Assembly (NCBI GenBank): GCA_022036555.1 | Contig: CM039122.1 | Location: 124,001-188,000 of the forward strand | Source: Microstegium vimineum | Taxonomy: Eukaryota; Streptophyta; Magnoliopsida; Poales; Poaceae | Direction of reading: 5' to 3' | Length of the DNA stretch: 64,000 nt | In this document: positions 1 through 10,945 of the stretch, one piece after another | How positions within the stretch are numbered: position 1 is the stretch's first letter | Layout: each line of letters opens with the position of its first letter | The notes under the pieces: model-generated | The model's input: only the letters and a program-made list of their open reading frames with translations | Told to the model about the DNA's origin: nothing | Databases searched by the model: none | Made by a program: the position numbers and the translations under genes

Positions 1-364
1 GACACCACATAAGTAATAGTTTTCAGTACCAAATGGCAGTTAAAGCTGCTCAAGTTGTCAACCGTGCACTTGTTTCATGTACATCCAAGGAAGGCACAAG
101 CCTAAAAGCAGCTTTTTGGAAAGTCTAATTGTTTATAAATTAGTGTTAACCCCCTAATCATATTAATTCATTCCATTCCTTGAATCAGTAATAAGTTCAT
201 CTTAGGGTTCTATTCCAAAGGTTCATGCATCTGCAAAGTATAGGAGGCAACAAGATAAGATAAACTAAAATTGGGTGACATCAGTCTACAGTATATGGGA
301 TAAAGTAGAAAATCAATAGCTAGACAGATAGCGAATGAAGGAGAAACAAAATACAATAAAGAAC
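1..364. other. No gene seen; AT-rich flank of the minus-strand gene
   Basis: This stretch lies beyond the 3' end of the minus-strand gene that ends at 787. I see no open frame of note and no repeat with defined ends. It may hold 3' flanking or transcribed sequence. Confidence 0.5.
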
Positions 365-478
365 CTATGCTAGCGTGAGCCTTGAATTGATCACCAAAGC
401 TAAAAAATAATCTGGATTTAGAGGCATCAACAGTTCAAGCAGAACAACCTTAGCTGGACGAGAAACTTTAAGCCTTGT
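365..478 (-). pseudogene. Relic second copy of the last exon of the membrane-protein gene
   Basis: On the minus strand this segment reads TRLKVSRPAK followed by LELLM and a TAG stop. That closely matches PRLKISRPAK and IELLM in the functional last exon at 787-908. The surrounding intron-like DNA is also similar, so about 420 bp was duplicated in tandem. An AG acceptor sits at 480-479, but the phase is wrong. Joined to the donor after 990 it would read Asp-Lys-Ala-stop, so it cannot replace the normal last exon in frame. I read it as a decayed duplicate. Use as an alternative 3' end with a truncated product is possible. Confidence 0.6.
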
Positions 479-786
479 CTTACAAAGTTCATTTTGAAAG
501 TATTAGAAAAAACAGATACACACTGTTCACACAAGTGTTAAGGTTCCATGTGCATACTAATTCAGTGTAACTTAAGATAGACCTTGACCTCATATTAGTT
601 AATCTTTGGGTGAGGAAGAGCAGTAAAAGGATCCACTTTTCTGAATGATAGATCTATCATTGCACTCTCAATACAGAAATTTCACTATAAGTTTCAAGAT
701 GCTAGAGCATCATAGAAATCATATTGAGGAAAGGAAACAGTTCGATATAAAACAAGAGACAAATAAAATGTGATATAGCACCTCTG

Positions 787-3700
787 CTACCATGGGTCTT
801 GAACAGGCCTTGCCAAAACAAAAAAGGAATCTTGATTTACTGACATCAATAATTCGATCGGGGCAGCCTTAGCGGGACGAGAAATTTTAAGCCTTGGTTC
901 TAGAATACCTGACAAAGTCCATTTTAAAATATAAATTTGATATTCAGTGCCCATACATACTAAAAAAAAGCCCATTGTTCTTATTGTACCTGGAGAAAGT
1001 GACCGCCCCTGATACAGAAGTGTTGCTAGTGGGTTTGTTGCCCAATGGTTCACAGCTGGGCGATTAGTTGGCTGAAATCCCACTACTTTACCTTCTCCTG
1101 ATATGACCACCTAAAATATGTGAATCAAGTGTTGGGGTACAAGTGTGAGCTGGCGACCTCAAGAGAATGAAATAAACTAGTAGTTGCTTACAAAAAAACG
1201 ATGAAATAAACTAGTAGTTGCTTACATAAATTCTAATGCAGAGGGTTTTTTTCTATCATAAAATTAAACCGCAATGCAGCACTAGCACTGGATGCCTCGA
1301 GCAACCCAGCTTAGAGGAATACTTAGCAAACACCGCAATACTTTACTAGATGGCAACTAAAAGGTGGGTTCTAATTTAGCAGGTATACCGTGATATATGA
1401 ACAAATGTTATATGATAGACATTTGCTAGAAACAGAGGTGATCATAGACATTAGACTCATTAGATACATAATCAATACAAAAAATACATTACTACAAAGA
1501 GAACTCCCTTTTATAAGTCACATGAGGTACCTGAAAACTAGCAATATTCTGCAGAGTTTCCTGGGTTCTATCATTTTGTTCCAACTGGGACATCTTAATA
1601 TTAATTGGCACCGAGTGGGATTGATTTTCTTGGCTAAGAGTGTCAGGACGCAGAAAATAGCCAGAAGCAGCAGGATCCTCACTATTGATTGCCTTGAAGC
1701 AGTTAGGCAGTTCTCCAACCCAAGCTCCAATGTGTGCATCAACCATTACACCACCAGGGAAGCCATATGAGTCTTTCATTTTCTTAACAAGAGAGGTGCA
1801 ATAAGCTTGTATCTGAAGAAGAGTAAATCAGACAAATTATGCAGCACACATAAATAATGTATTCCAGTCTTCCTTAGACACATATAACAAGATCGCCTTG
1901 AACTCTAACTTGTTTCATCTTTATAAATGAAGGGTCACATCCTGTAGTAATTTTCAAGGGGCCAGAAACACATGATGTAATACACCCTAGGGTATATGGG
2001 GGTGCTGGGAGGCTGCTGCTGTAGCAGGGGATGGTGCAGGCAGGAAGGCGGCGTGAGGCAGGGAGGGGGCGGCAGGCTGAGAGAGAGAGAGAGAGAGAGG
2101 GAAAGGAATAAGAGCAAAGCTCTGTTATTTCTTAATTCAACTGATTACATCTCCCCTGTATTTATAGTCCCTAGTGAACTTGCACTCCAAGGAACTTACT
2201 AAGAGATATCCTTATAGATTGGATCCTCTTTCCTAACAACTCAACTCTTTCCTTAACAAACTATTCCTATTCTTATTCTAATAATACTTCCCTTATTCTA
2301 ATATGGTAACTAACTTGGGAAAGGGGAAACCAACTGGAAGAAGGAGAGGGCGCGGCCTCCTGCGCGAGGGGCGCTGCCCCCCTGCTGTGCGCGCGATCCC
2401 CCCTAGGGGGCGCGATGCTTGCTGGCCTGGGCCGTTTCCTGCTTGGCCTGGGCCAGTTCCTGCTGTTCTCTGGGCCTCAACCGGTCCATACTTTAGGCGT
2501 ATGACACATGAGATGAAGCCTGACAGAATATTCCCAAACTCTAACAGAAGTTAGGTGCAATTGGTGTTGCTTTGGTCATTGCGACAAGTATGTATAAGAA
2601 ATTAAGCAAAATTAAACTATCTAAAATGACATGAGGAACTTTCCTTCAGGTAATTAGTTGAAATATTGTTGTAGTGTCAATGTTAGCTGAAATATTTATA
2701 GCATATCACGAAAAGCAATCCAGCACTAAAATGAGCATCAATCTATCTACCTTGGACAAACAACAGATTCACAAAAACTACTAGATAACTAAGTACCTCA
2801 CTGTTATCAAGAGACTTGATATCAGAACAATAGTTCTGAGATGATGAGGCATTTGAAGTTTCCTTGAATAGACTTTTGTCCCAAAAAGATTGAGGCCAGC
2901 ATAACTGAGCAAAGACGGTGACAAAAAGAAAAATACAGCTCCCAGACAATAAAGTGAAAATGTTGTTCAAATAGCCCTGTAAAAAACAAAAATCATGAAA
3001 AGTTTGGTAATAAATATTTAAAGTGAGTAAATTTTGACCAGGAAAGTATCAGCATACATCATTCTTTTTAATCTTTGACGGATCTGAATTCCAATGAGGA
3101 TGGAATGTTTTGCCTGGTAATGTGAATTGATCTTCAAAGTACATGTCCAGAATGTTCCCTAGTTCCACCTACAAGTGGCGGAAATGCACAGAAACAAGTT
3201 AAGAAGACCATATTCTAGAAAACAAATATGTTTAACAGAAGATAGGGAGAGAATAACAGTGTACCAGTTGGGAGTGGGATAAGAGAACTTCCCACCTATT
3301 ACTTTCTAACTCGTAAAGACCTTCATGGTTAGAATTCTCCAATGCGTTGGCATTAATTTGCAGCTTATAGGTAGGAATGTACTCATTGGCCCAAAGCACT
3401 AACTCAGGACCCCCAATCTTCACCAAACTTTCATAATTTGGAGGTGGCCACCATCCATTCTTTGTTTTGCGTACTTCATGAGAGGACTTCATTAGACTAA
3501 AAGTCTCCAGACATCTCTTAGCATTTTTCACTACTTCTGCCTCAGAAATTCTGTGTATACAAACCGAGGAATCCATTGAGCAGTTGAGCTGTCGCTTCTG
3601 AAACAAACTGCCTACACCCCCAAGGTGATTTTTTCTGGCATCCACAATGACACAGGAGAAAATGGCTTCAGCAAGAGAAGAAAGAAGCTTTCCATCTGAT

Positions 3701-4641
3701 GAGCTGATACTACAATCCAAAGACCCCTGGTGTGCATCAACAAATTAGCAAGTAAAAAAGCACAGAAAACATTGAAAACTCGTAAACTTTGCGAGTTTGC
3801 ACCTTTTGTGGTTTGCCAAAATCTTGGAAGTCTCTTTCTGAACCTGGGGAGAAGACCTCGAGCCGAAAGTTTGAGAGCCGCTGAATTACAACTTGCTTAA
3901 AGGCCATAGCCAACATACTCTCTGAATCAGGCTCATTTGCAAAGAAAAAATCAGATCCGAATTGTTTCTCTATCTTACTGGCCTTATCTTTAACTTCCTT
4001 GGCTTGCAGAATCTACAAAATTTGGCACAGTTTACTCAGCAAAACATGGGAAATCCAAGGCTGCTGTAATTGTTCGTGTACACAAGTAAACCAGTCGGTC
4101 CATCCTATCCTAGGGTGCCATACAACAAAAGGTTGGATAGGCTCATTCCATAGTTAAACCAAAAGCGCCTCTATTAGGAAGCAGAATGTGTGTGGTGAAC
4201 TTCGTGTTGCCTAACTGTTTGACCTATCAGCATTGTTGTGTAAGGATCGTGTTTTGTACAATGCAGCACGTCTAAAGGAAAGGTGAAATTGACTCAGTTG
4301 TGCATTGCAGATAGGAATAATGCATAGTTCAGTTGATATTTGGCATAACTAGATAGATGACAATCGGCTCCACCCAACTGTCAGAGCTAAAAATGGAGAA
4401 CTATGAAAGAGCAATTGAATGAGTGGTTATTGTAGCACGAGCGCCTCAGAAGTCACAGCAAAACTAATGCAGAAAGCATTACACTGTGTGTGCCTGTGTG
4501 GGGGAGCGAAGTGCAAACACAAGCCCGGCTCCGGTAGTGTGTGCAAAGAGCCGCAGTACTTGAGCACTGACTCACCACTCGCGTGGAGAAGGCGGTAGTC
4601 CCGCCGCCATGTGGCCCGGGGAGGAACGCCTGGACGACCAT
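787..4641 (-). CDS. Unrecognised plant protein, single-pass membrane, 8 exons, about 517 aa
   Basis: I do not recognise the family. Exons (minus strand): 4641-4576, 4012-3803, 3726-3265, 3168-3058, 2976-2797, 1812-1531, 1110-990, 908-787. Every junction is GT-AG and in phase. The start is ATG at 4641, the only Met before the first donor, and the stop is TAG at 789-787. The N-terminal 280 residues look soluble and begin MVVQAFLPGPHGG. A hydrophobic helix (IFTLLSGSCIFLFVTVFAQL) lies at about residues 288-308. The tail of about 200 residues contains VGFQPTNRP and WATNPLA. Clean splicing and lack of stops argue for a real conserved gene. The cell location is inferred only from the helix; no signal peptide is evident. 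The 1813-2796 intron carries a solo-LTR-like insert. Confidence 0.85.
1976..2546 (-). mobile_element. Probable copia-type solo LTR inside an intron
   Basis: Read on the minus strand the segment starts TGTTAGAGTTTGGGAATATT at 2546, a typical copia LTR start. It has a TATA-like ACTATAAATACAGGGG near 2170 and a CT microsatellite near 2085-2100, and ends around TGTATTACA at 1976. No coding sequence is present. I could not find matching 5-bp flanks, so the end at 1976 is approximate. It lies in the fifth intron of the membrane-protein gene, in the same orientation as the gene. Confidence 0.55.
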
Positions 4642-5958
4642 GGCGTCAGAGCCGGCGGCGAGGTGCGCCTCCGCCCTGGCCCCACCGTCAGCCGCTGCCG
4701 CCGCCGCCACGGCCTGTTCCCGGCGCGCTGCGCCGGCGAGCTCGAGCCGCGCAAGGCGGCCCTCGTAGCAACGCGCGATCGGGATGAGATCCTCAGCGAC
4801 GCGCGTGTCTCCGACGCGGCCGCTGGCGCGAGGCGCGTGGCGGGACGCGGCGGGGGCCAGGCGCAGAGGCCGGAGGCGGGTGGCTGGGGACGAGGTGGTG
4901 AGGGAGGGGGAAGCGAAGCGGCGCGGGGTGTGGAAGGGGAGAGAGGAGGGACGCGGAGGAGGAGAGACGGGGACGGCATTTTTTTTTTTCGGTGCGGTTT
5001 TGCGGTGGCGCGAGCGAGGTCGGAGGATTTTGCGGGGACGGCCGCTGGCTGGAGCTGGGGGACTGTACGACAAGACGACGTGGAGCATTAGGCCCAACCC
5101 GAAAGGAATCCATTCTATCGTATAGTGGGCTGGACTGGACAACTGCTGGAGGTAGGGTAGGGCCCATACAGGCAGACGTTTGGAACATTGAGCCCGCTGA
5201 CCGATGCATGTGGGCCGGCCTAACAACATCTGGCCTTTTGACTTGAGCGGGTGGAACGGAAAGTGTCGGTCACGTGCTGCGCGTGACGCTATATTTATGC
5301 GTTTTGTTTTGGAGGAACCGAGGAACAGACACACGAGTCTTGAGGCAGGCGCGTCGAATCGAATCGAATCGAATCCTGAATTTGCGTGACAATTAATTAG
5401 CACAAGTTTCCCAAGATGACTATACTTTTTGCTGAATGGTGGCCCATTTAACATTGAAAAGGTATGGTCCATATATACAACTTGAAGTGGTCAACACTAT
5501 GGTTTGTATATCGTGTTATTGTTCGGAGCATCAAATACTCCACTCCTTTTGCGAATTGTAGCGAGTACGGCAGCACGTGGTGTTACACACATCAAATGAG
5601 CCTTAGCGGTTGTTTGGTTTAAATCCTGCCATTAGATCTAACTTCGATCACACAAAATCCAAACCATGGTGTATATTTCCAACCCGTTTATACACACACC
5701 ATGGAGCATCTCATTGTTATTAGCCTCTTGTTATAAAGGTGCGGGCACGTACGGCCCAAACCCAAGTCGAGATGGGCCTTGCCCTTGCATGGGCTTGCAC
5801 GTCTCGTGTTCTTGCCGGAGGAGACCGGTCGCCAGCGCCTAAGTTTCATCTTATCTTAGGGGCCATAAAATATCGTAAGCTTTAAGCTGTGTAGCCGCTG
5901 CAAAAAAAAAAAACACACACACACACACAATCTCGACTCGATCGAAGACCATCATATC
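4642..5958. other. Promoter region of the minus-strand gene and intergenic DNA
   Basis: GC-rich DNA at 4642-5100 directly precedes the minus-strand start codon and probably holds its promoter and 5' leader. Several long frames here are GC-driven shadows. A TCGAA microsatellite lies at about 5355-5376 and an AC run at about 5913-5928. No gene is supported. Confidence 0.5.
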
Positions 5959-6252
5959 ATGACGACGAAGCAGAAAACGGTGGGCGGCGAGGTCAACAAG
6001 CCGGCGGCGACGAGGTGGGTGAGGGTGGACCAGGAGACCATCGACGTCATGCTAAAGCAAGCGCAGCAGCTACCGCCTAGCCGGTCTTTCCCTGAATCCA
6101 AGCTCGTCGCAATCGCCACCATGCTCAAGAAGTCCGACGACCGGGACGCGGACATCCTCCGCCAGTACCGCGCCAAGGGCTATGCGGAGATCGAGCTCTT
6201 GCCGGAGGAGCTCACCGACAACGAGGGCGGTCTGTTTTGCAGTCTGTTTTGA
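5959..6252 (+). CDS. Hypothetical small protein, 97 aa
   Basis: An open frame starts at ATG 5959 and ends TGA 6250-6252. The peptide is hydrophilic and helical in character (QETIDVMLKQAQQLPPSR, then DDRDADILRQYRAKGYAEIE). Codon third positions are GC-rich like the grass genes nearby and unlike the flanking AT-rich DNA, which is the main support. A TATA-like stretch (CATAAAATATC) lies about 90 bp upstream. I see no known domain. The last residues (GGLFCSLF) look like read-through past a lost donor or a degraded end, so this may be a fragment of a longer gene. Confidence 0.4.
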   Translation: MTTKQKTVGGEVNKPAATRWVRVDQETIDVMLKQAQQLPPSRSFPESKLVAIATMLKKSDDRDADILRQYRAKGYAEIELLPEELTDNEGGLFCSLF

Positions 6253-8264
6253 ATTACCTAACCACTCTGCGTATAAGAATCTATTAGTAGCATATTTTAA
6301 ACGGTTTAGCTTATCCAACGATGGCACAAGTTCTCCACGCGTGGTACTAGCAATGCGCAAAATCTGCTTTATATAATCATTGTTAAAAACGGTGGAACAA
6401 CAAAGTTAGTTTTAGTTAATTGAGTATATAGATCATGCTCAAGTCCGTTCGGCCGCTGGCTGCTCCTCCTTCACAAGCTACTGTTGGGTTAACCAGCCGC
6501 AGCTGCTGAAACCGGCCAGCAGCCGATTGGAAAAAATAGAAAGAGGTCACTGCACAGAGCTCACAGTCGACGAAACGCGTTGTCTATCACTAAGCACAGC
6601 AGGTAAACAAAATTGTTGGTGGAGAAAAAGAAGATATAGGACCTTCGGCTCCGTTGACCGTTGCAACCACCCAAGCAACAGAGCAGAGATGCATGCCGTC
6701 CGTGGAAATCCGAGGCCTTATACGAAACTAAATAATAAGACCTACTAGTCTAAAAAAAGTATACTAAAATAAAACAAAACTAAAAAACGAGACATACTAA
6801 CCTAAAAAAATAATATAGTACATGATAATAAGATATATCAAAAATGATACCTATATTGTATAATCTTTACTTGAATAATAATATTCATTTAGTGTTTTTT
6901 TGAAATGAAGTCTTCAATAAATTGTAGCAACATACAAAACAACACCCCTACGGCTGGCTATAAAATTATTTTTTATATTGTGCTAATAGAGTAATAGACT
7001 TGCTAATGGACGGTACAATTGGGTCAATTACTACTGTGTTTAGTTATGTCGTAGGTAATCTACTGTATAATTGGAGGCCTACCAGAACTGGAGGACCTGC
7101 ACGGTCGCTCTTGTTGCACTCCCTCAGGGACGTCCCTGATGCTGGTTATCACTCTCTGTGTATGTGTGTGTCTTATGAGGTGGTTACGCATGCACGTTCT
7201 CAATGGGCCGCACAAAATAAATGTCCCGAAGATCACCAGACGAATCAAGGTCGAGATATATTTTTTATATATATATTTTCATTCATCTCGAGGGACAGCA
7301 GAGCAGAACGATAAAATGATTCATCATAGTAGCCGTAGCCAATGATTTGGTTGGTTATGTAGAGCGCCGCGTGAGCGATGAATCGTGATATGCCCCATGC
7401 AATGTAATGCAAGGCCATGACGGATTCATCATTCGACAGAAACAGAATGATTGTTGTGTTGCCAACAGTACGTGGCGGTTCTAATCAGTTGCCTGTATTG
7501 CTGGCTGCTACTACAGTTGCAGTTCATCATCCATATACGTAGTGCCCAGTGGGCAGACAAACGGCACTAAGGACAGCTCGATCAATACATGCTCAACGAT
7601 CTCGAATACAGTATACTATGATAAAATGTAGTAGCAAGACTGACAGAGTAGTAATGAGATTCGCAATAGAACTGGAGGGCCCCCTTGTCATTCACCGGCC
7701 TGCAGGTGAAACGCCAGCATACAGTCCAGTCCACACAGGATGGACCATTGACCACAATCACCGCTACTACTACCGGTATAGAGATCAGGACCAGCAGATC
7801 CAAGAGACCCTGGAAATTCAGATTCAGATGACGAATGAACCTGTCGTGACCAGCGGATACAAGAGACTTTTCAAGGTTTTTTTTGAAATAACTTGTAATT
7901 TGAGAGAGAGAGAGAAGTACTACAGACAGAACAGAGGGACAAATGAAATGAGATAAGAGTACGAGAGCAATTTATAGGAGCCTGTTTAGTTTAGCGTCCA
8001 GACACAGACAGACAGCCCAGCCTTGTACGTGTGGCTACATCCATTTTTGAGCGTCTGGCACTGGGCAGTTGAGATCGTGTTACCTTGCCTGGTTGGCAAA
8101 CTGCCTGCTGGTGCCTTGCCTTTGCATGACTGACAGCTTTGAGCTTAAAAATGTGTTGTTCGGTTAATTTTTTATGCGGCTAATAAGTCAGCCAATACTG
8201 TTTTTAACTATTTTATTATGAAAGAAATATACTATACCGTAATAATAAACCGGACTTGATAAGC
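6253..8264. other. Intergenic; nothing supported
   Basis: AT-rich, with short simple repeats such as GAGAGAGAGA near 7905-7915. Short frames exist but have no codon bias or recognisable motif. Confidence 0.5.
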
Positions 8265-8649
8265 TAAGGGCAGTCCCAACGGTAATAATGATAGTTTCTA
8301 TCTACATTTAAGAAACGTCCACCTAAGAAAAAACCATGACGTGGCATCAAGTTTAATGAGGAAAGAGAACGGATTCGGAAGAAATTGTTTCTTGTCGAGG
8401 AAACCGCGTTGACGCTCGCAAGGAGGCCACAAGAAACGCGCAAAACCCCGATGGGGAGAAACTAGTCGTTTCCATCTTTATAACCCGCCGTCGAACTCGC
8501 TGGAGCAGGTTGCCACGCCCGCTCGCGCTCGCCGGCCGTGACGCGCTACGCCGCTGCGCCCGCAACCACCCCGATGCCGCGCTGCATTGCTCGCGCTCGA
8601 TGGCCGCGTCCGCGCCGCGCCTGCTCGCGCTCGACGGCCGCCCCCGCGT

Positions 8650-8852
8650 TGTTAGAGTGCGCAGCGGAATTCGACCCAACTTGCTATACCCACGAGCCGG
8701 CGCCTCTCGGGCCCAGGTCCACCGGAGCCCACAACATATCAGACCTTGGGCCTAACTCAACCCAAAAAACTAGTCTGATTGGTGAGGGTTGCCCCCGCCT
8801 TATATATTGCGCTCCCCCACCATCAATTACCGATGTGGGACTAAACCCAACA
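8650..8852 (-). repeat. TRIM 3' LTR (left copy)
   Basis: This is 203 bp and nearly identical to 14425-14627, with a handful of substitutions. A TATATAAGG-type TATA box reads on the minus strand near 8812. Flanked on the left by the target copy CGCGT. Confidence 0.9.
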
Positions 8853-8870
8853 ATCTTCCCCGTCACACAT

Positions 8871-9174
8871 TGAAAGGATCAAGATGCCCAAGAGGGGGGT
8901 GAATTGGGCTTGTTTTAAATTTCTAAAGCAAATATAAAAACCTATCAAATGCCAATCACCCCCTAGTACCTACCGTCCGTGTGTCATAGCTAGAAAGCGG
9001 TAGCAGTTCATAGGAATTAAAAACAACCTAAGCAATTCTAGTAGGAAATGTAAAAACAAGACGGAAAGTAATGCGGAAATGTAAGGAGCTAGGGAAAAGA
9101 AAATCTTATTGATGCAGTGATTTTTTCCCAAGGTATCGAGGTGTCGACACACCCCCTAGTCCTCGTTGGAGCAC
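8871..9174 (-). repeat. Minus-strand SIRE-like LTR, 3' part
   Basis: This is the reverse complement of about 10600-10893, diverged, and ends at CCTCGTTGGAGCAC. A plus-strand LTR starts at the next base. About 50 bp of the same LTR region recurs at 12818-12865, so the split is not a simple 5-bp target duplication. Confidence 0.8.
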
Positions 9175-10893
9175 TGAAGAATCATGGCCCTGGTTGGTTT
9201 CGGTGATTAACGACAATTAGAGATTATTATGGCTAACGTGTGTTTTGCAGAGGCTATGCGTAGCCTAGCCATGGTGATCAATGAGAATGGGCTCTAAAGG
9301 TCATCACTTGGCCGCCAAGATGGATATCGTTTCGGTTGTTAAGGAGACATGACGAAGACCCTAGAATGATAGGCTAAGTGCCATAAGGAGATGAAGGGCA
9401 CTTAGAATTAGATAGGGCTTCTCTTTTTACCTTTGACCGTACTATTAAGAGGGGTTGAAACTAGTAGCTTGACTTAGGAAAGCTTCATGTTTAGGTGTGG
9501 TGCACACTTGATTTCCTTAGCTCTAAGTAAGCCTATGGTGACCGTAAGATAGCCTAGAACAACTTCCATTTTCATCGCGACGAAAAACGGAGGTGTCAAA
9601 ATCATTTTCTGGGCGACGGACGCTCCTGGCAGGGGCGCCGGACGCTGTCCGACGCGTCGAACAAAGGCGCCGGACGCTGGGTGGTTGAGTCCACAGCGTC
9701 CGTCGGCCTTCCAGAGAGGTTGTTTTCTGGCTAAGTTTTTTTGGGTGCGTCGGACGCTGTCCGTCGGCCAGGCGTCGGACGCTGCGGAGAGCGTCCGTCG
9801 GCCTTCCAGAGAGGTTGTTTTCTGGCTAAGTTTTTTAGGGTGCGTCGGACGCTGTCCGTCGGCCAGGCGTCGGACGCTGCAGAGAGCGTCCGTCGACCTT
9901 CCAGAGAGGGTGATTTCAAACCCTAGCCAGAATTTAGCGTCGGACGCTGTGGCTGAGCGTCCGTCGCCCAGTGACGTAGCGTCCGTCGCTGGGAACACTG
10001 TGTCAGAACTAGCCGTTAGACAGAGGCGTCGGACCGTCCGTCGCCTAGGCGTCGGACCGTCCGTCGCCTCAATTTTGAACAGAAACTAGCCGTTGGGCAT
10101 GCGACGGACCGTCCGTCGCCTAGTCGACAGAGCGTCCGTCGCCAACTTAAAATGCCAGCCCGAGGCAGTTTTCAGAGGGTCTATTTATAGCCCCTCCCAC
10201 TTCTCTCCCGCCTTGCCTTTGCTCATTTGAGTTGCTGAGTTCGTTGAGAAGGTTGGGAAGAGAGCAAGAGCCCTAGAGAGAGAGAGAGAGTGATTCGCGA
10301 ATCCATTCATCCTCTCTCTAGTTCATCCAAGAGTTCGAGTGTGCATCCTCTAGTTGTGAAGCTTGAGTGAGTCAAGCGAAGATCGAGGCTTGTTACTCTT
10401 GGTGATCGACATCACCTAGACGGTCCGGTGGTGCTCGGAGGAAGGTGATCGCCGGAAGATTGTCGGCGGCCCTTCTCCATCGACGTGTGTGATCGGTTGT
10501 GGGCGATTCACCGAGCCGGAGTGGCGAAGAATCAGCCCGTAGAGAGCACTCATCCTTTGCGCGGGATTGAGGGGGAGCTATACCTTGCGAGGTGCTCCAA
10601 CGAGGACTAGGGAGGAGTGTCGACTCCTCGATACCTCGGCAAAACATCGCCGTGTCAAGCATCTCTTTCCCTAGCTCTTTATTATCGCATTACTTTCCGC
10701 ACTTGTCTTTCATTTCATACTAGAATTGTGTAGGAAGTTTCGCTTTCCTTTGCTTTGTTACCGCCTTCGAGCTAGGACACACAAGCGGTAGGCACTAGGG
10801 GGTTAATTGGCTCTTTATAGGTTTAATTCTTGTTTAGAAATTAAAAAGAGCCCAATTCACCCCCCCCCCCTCTTGGGCATCTTGATCCTTTCA
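9175..10893 (+). repeat. Plus-strand SIRE-like copia LTR
   Basis: Starts TGAAGAATCATGG and ends GATCCTTTCA, immediately before a primer-binding site. A TATA-like TATTTATAG lies at 10182-10190. The segment 9605-10145 is a dense set of short motifs built on GCGTCGGACGCT and AGCGTCCGTCG in both orientations. The minus LTR at 12806-14248 has a different motif (GGTCCGGAGC) in the equivalent place. Confidence 0.8.
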
Positions 10894-10895
10894 AT

Positions 10896-10907
10896 TGGTA
10901 TCAGAGC
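10896..10907 (+). promoter_or_regulatory. Primer-binding site of the plus-strand copia
   Basis: TGGTATCAGAGC is complementary to the 3' part of initiator tRNA-Met, the usual plant copia primer. It lies 2 nt after the LTR end at 10893 and 39 bp before the gag start. Confidence 0.9.
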
Positions 10908-10945
10908 AAGGTTGCTCTAAATTAGGCTTCACCGCCTAGAGCAAG

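Noticed and set aside
4609..5091. Plus-strand frames opposite exon 1 of the membrane-protein gene
   Set aside because: Low-complexity Arg/Gly/Ala translations caused by GC bias.
4453..5472. 339-codon minus-strand frame reaching far upstream of the membrane-protein start
   Set aside because: Only the last part is exon 1. The rest is GC-rich promoter DNA without Met in a plausible place.
9605..10145. CRISPR-like look of repeated GCGTCGGACGCT words
   Set aside because: Plant LTR context, irregular spacing and both orientations, with no unique spacers or cas genes.
8871..10893. The segment read as one 2-kb LTR because both ends are TGAAAGGATC and GATCCTTTCA
   Set aside because: Its first 300 bp is an inverted copy of its last 300 bp and belongs to a separate minus-strand LTR. 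The plus LTR starts at 9175.
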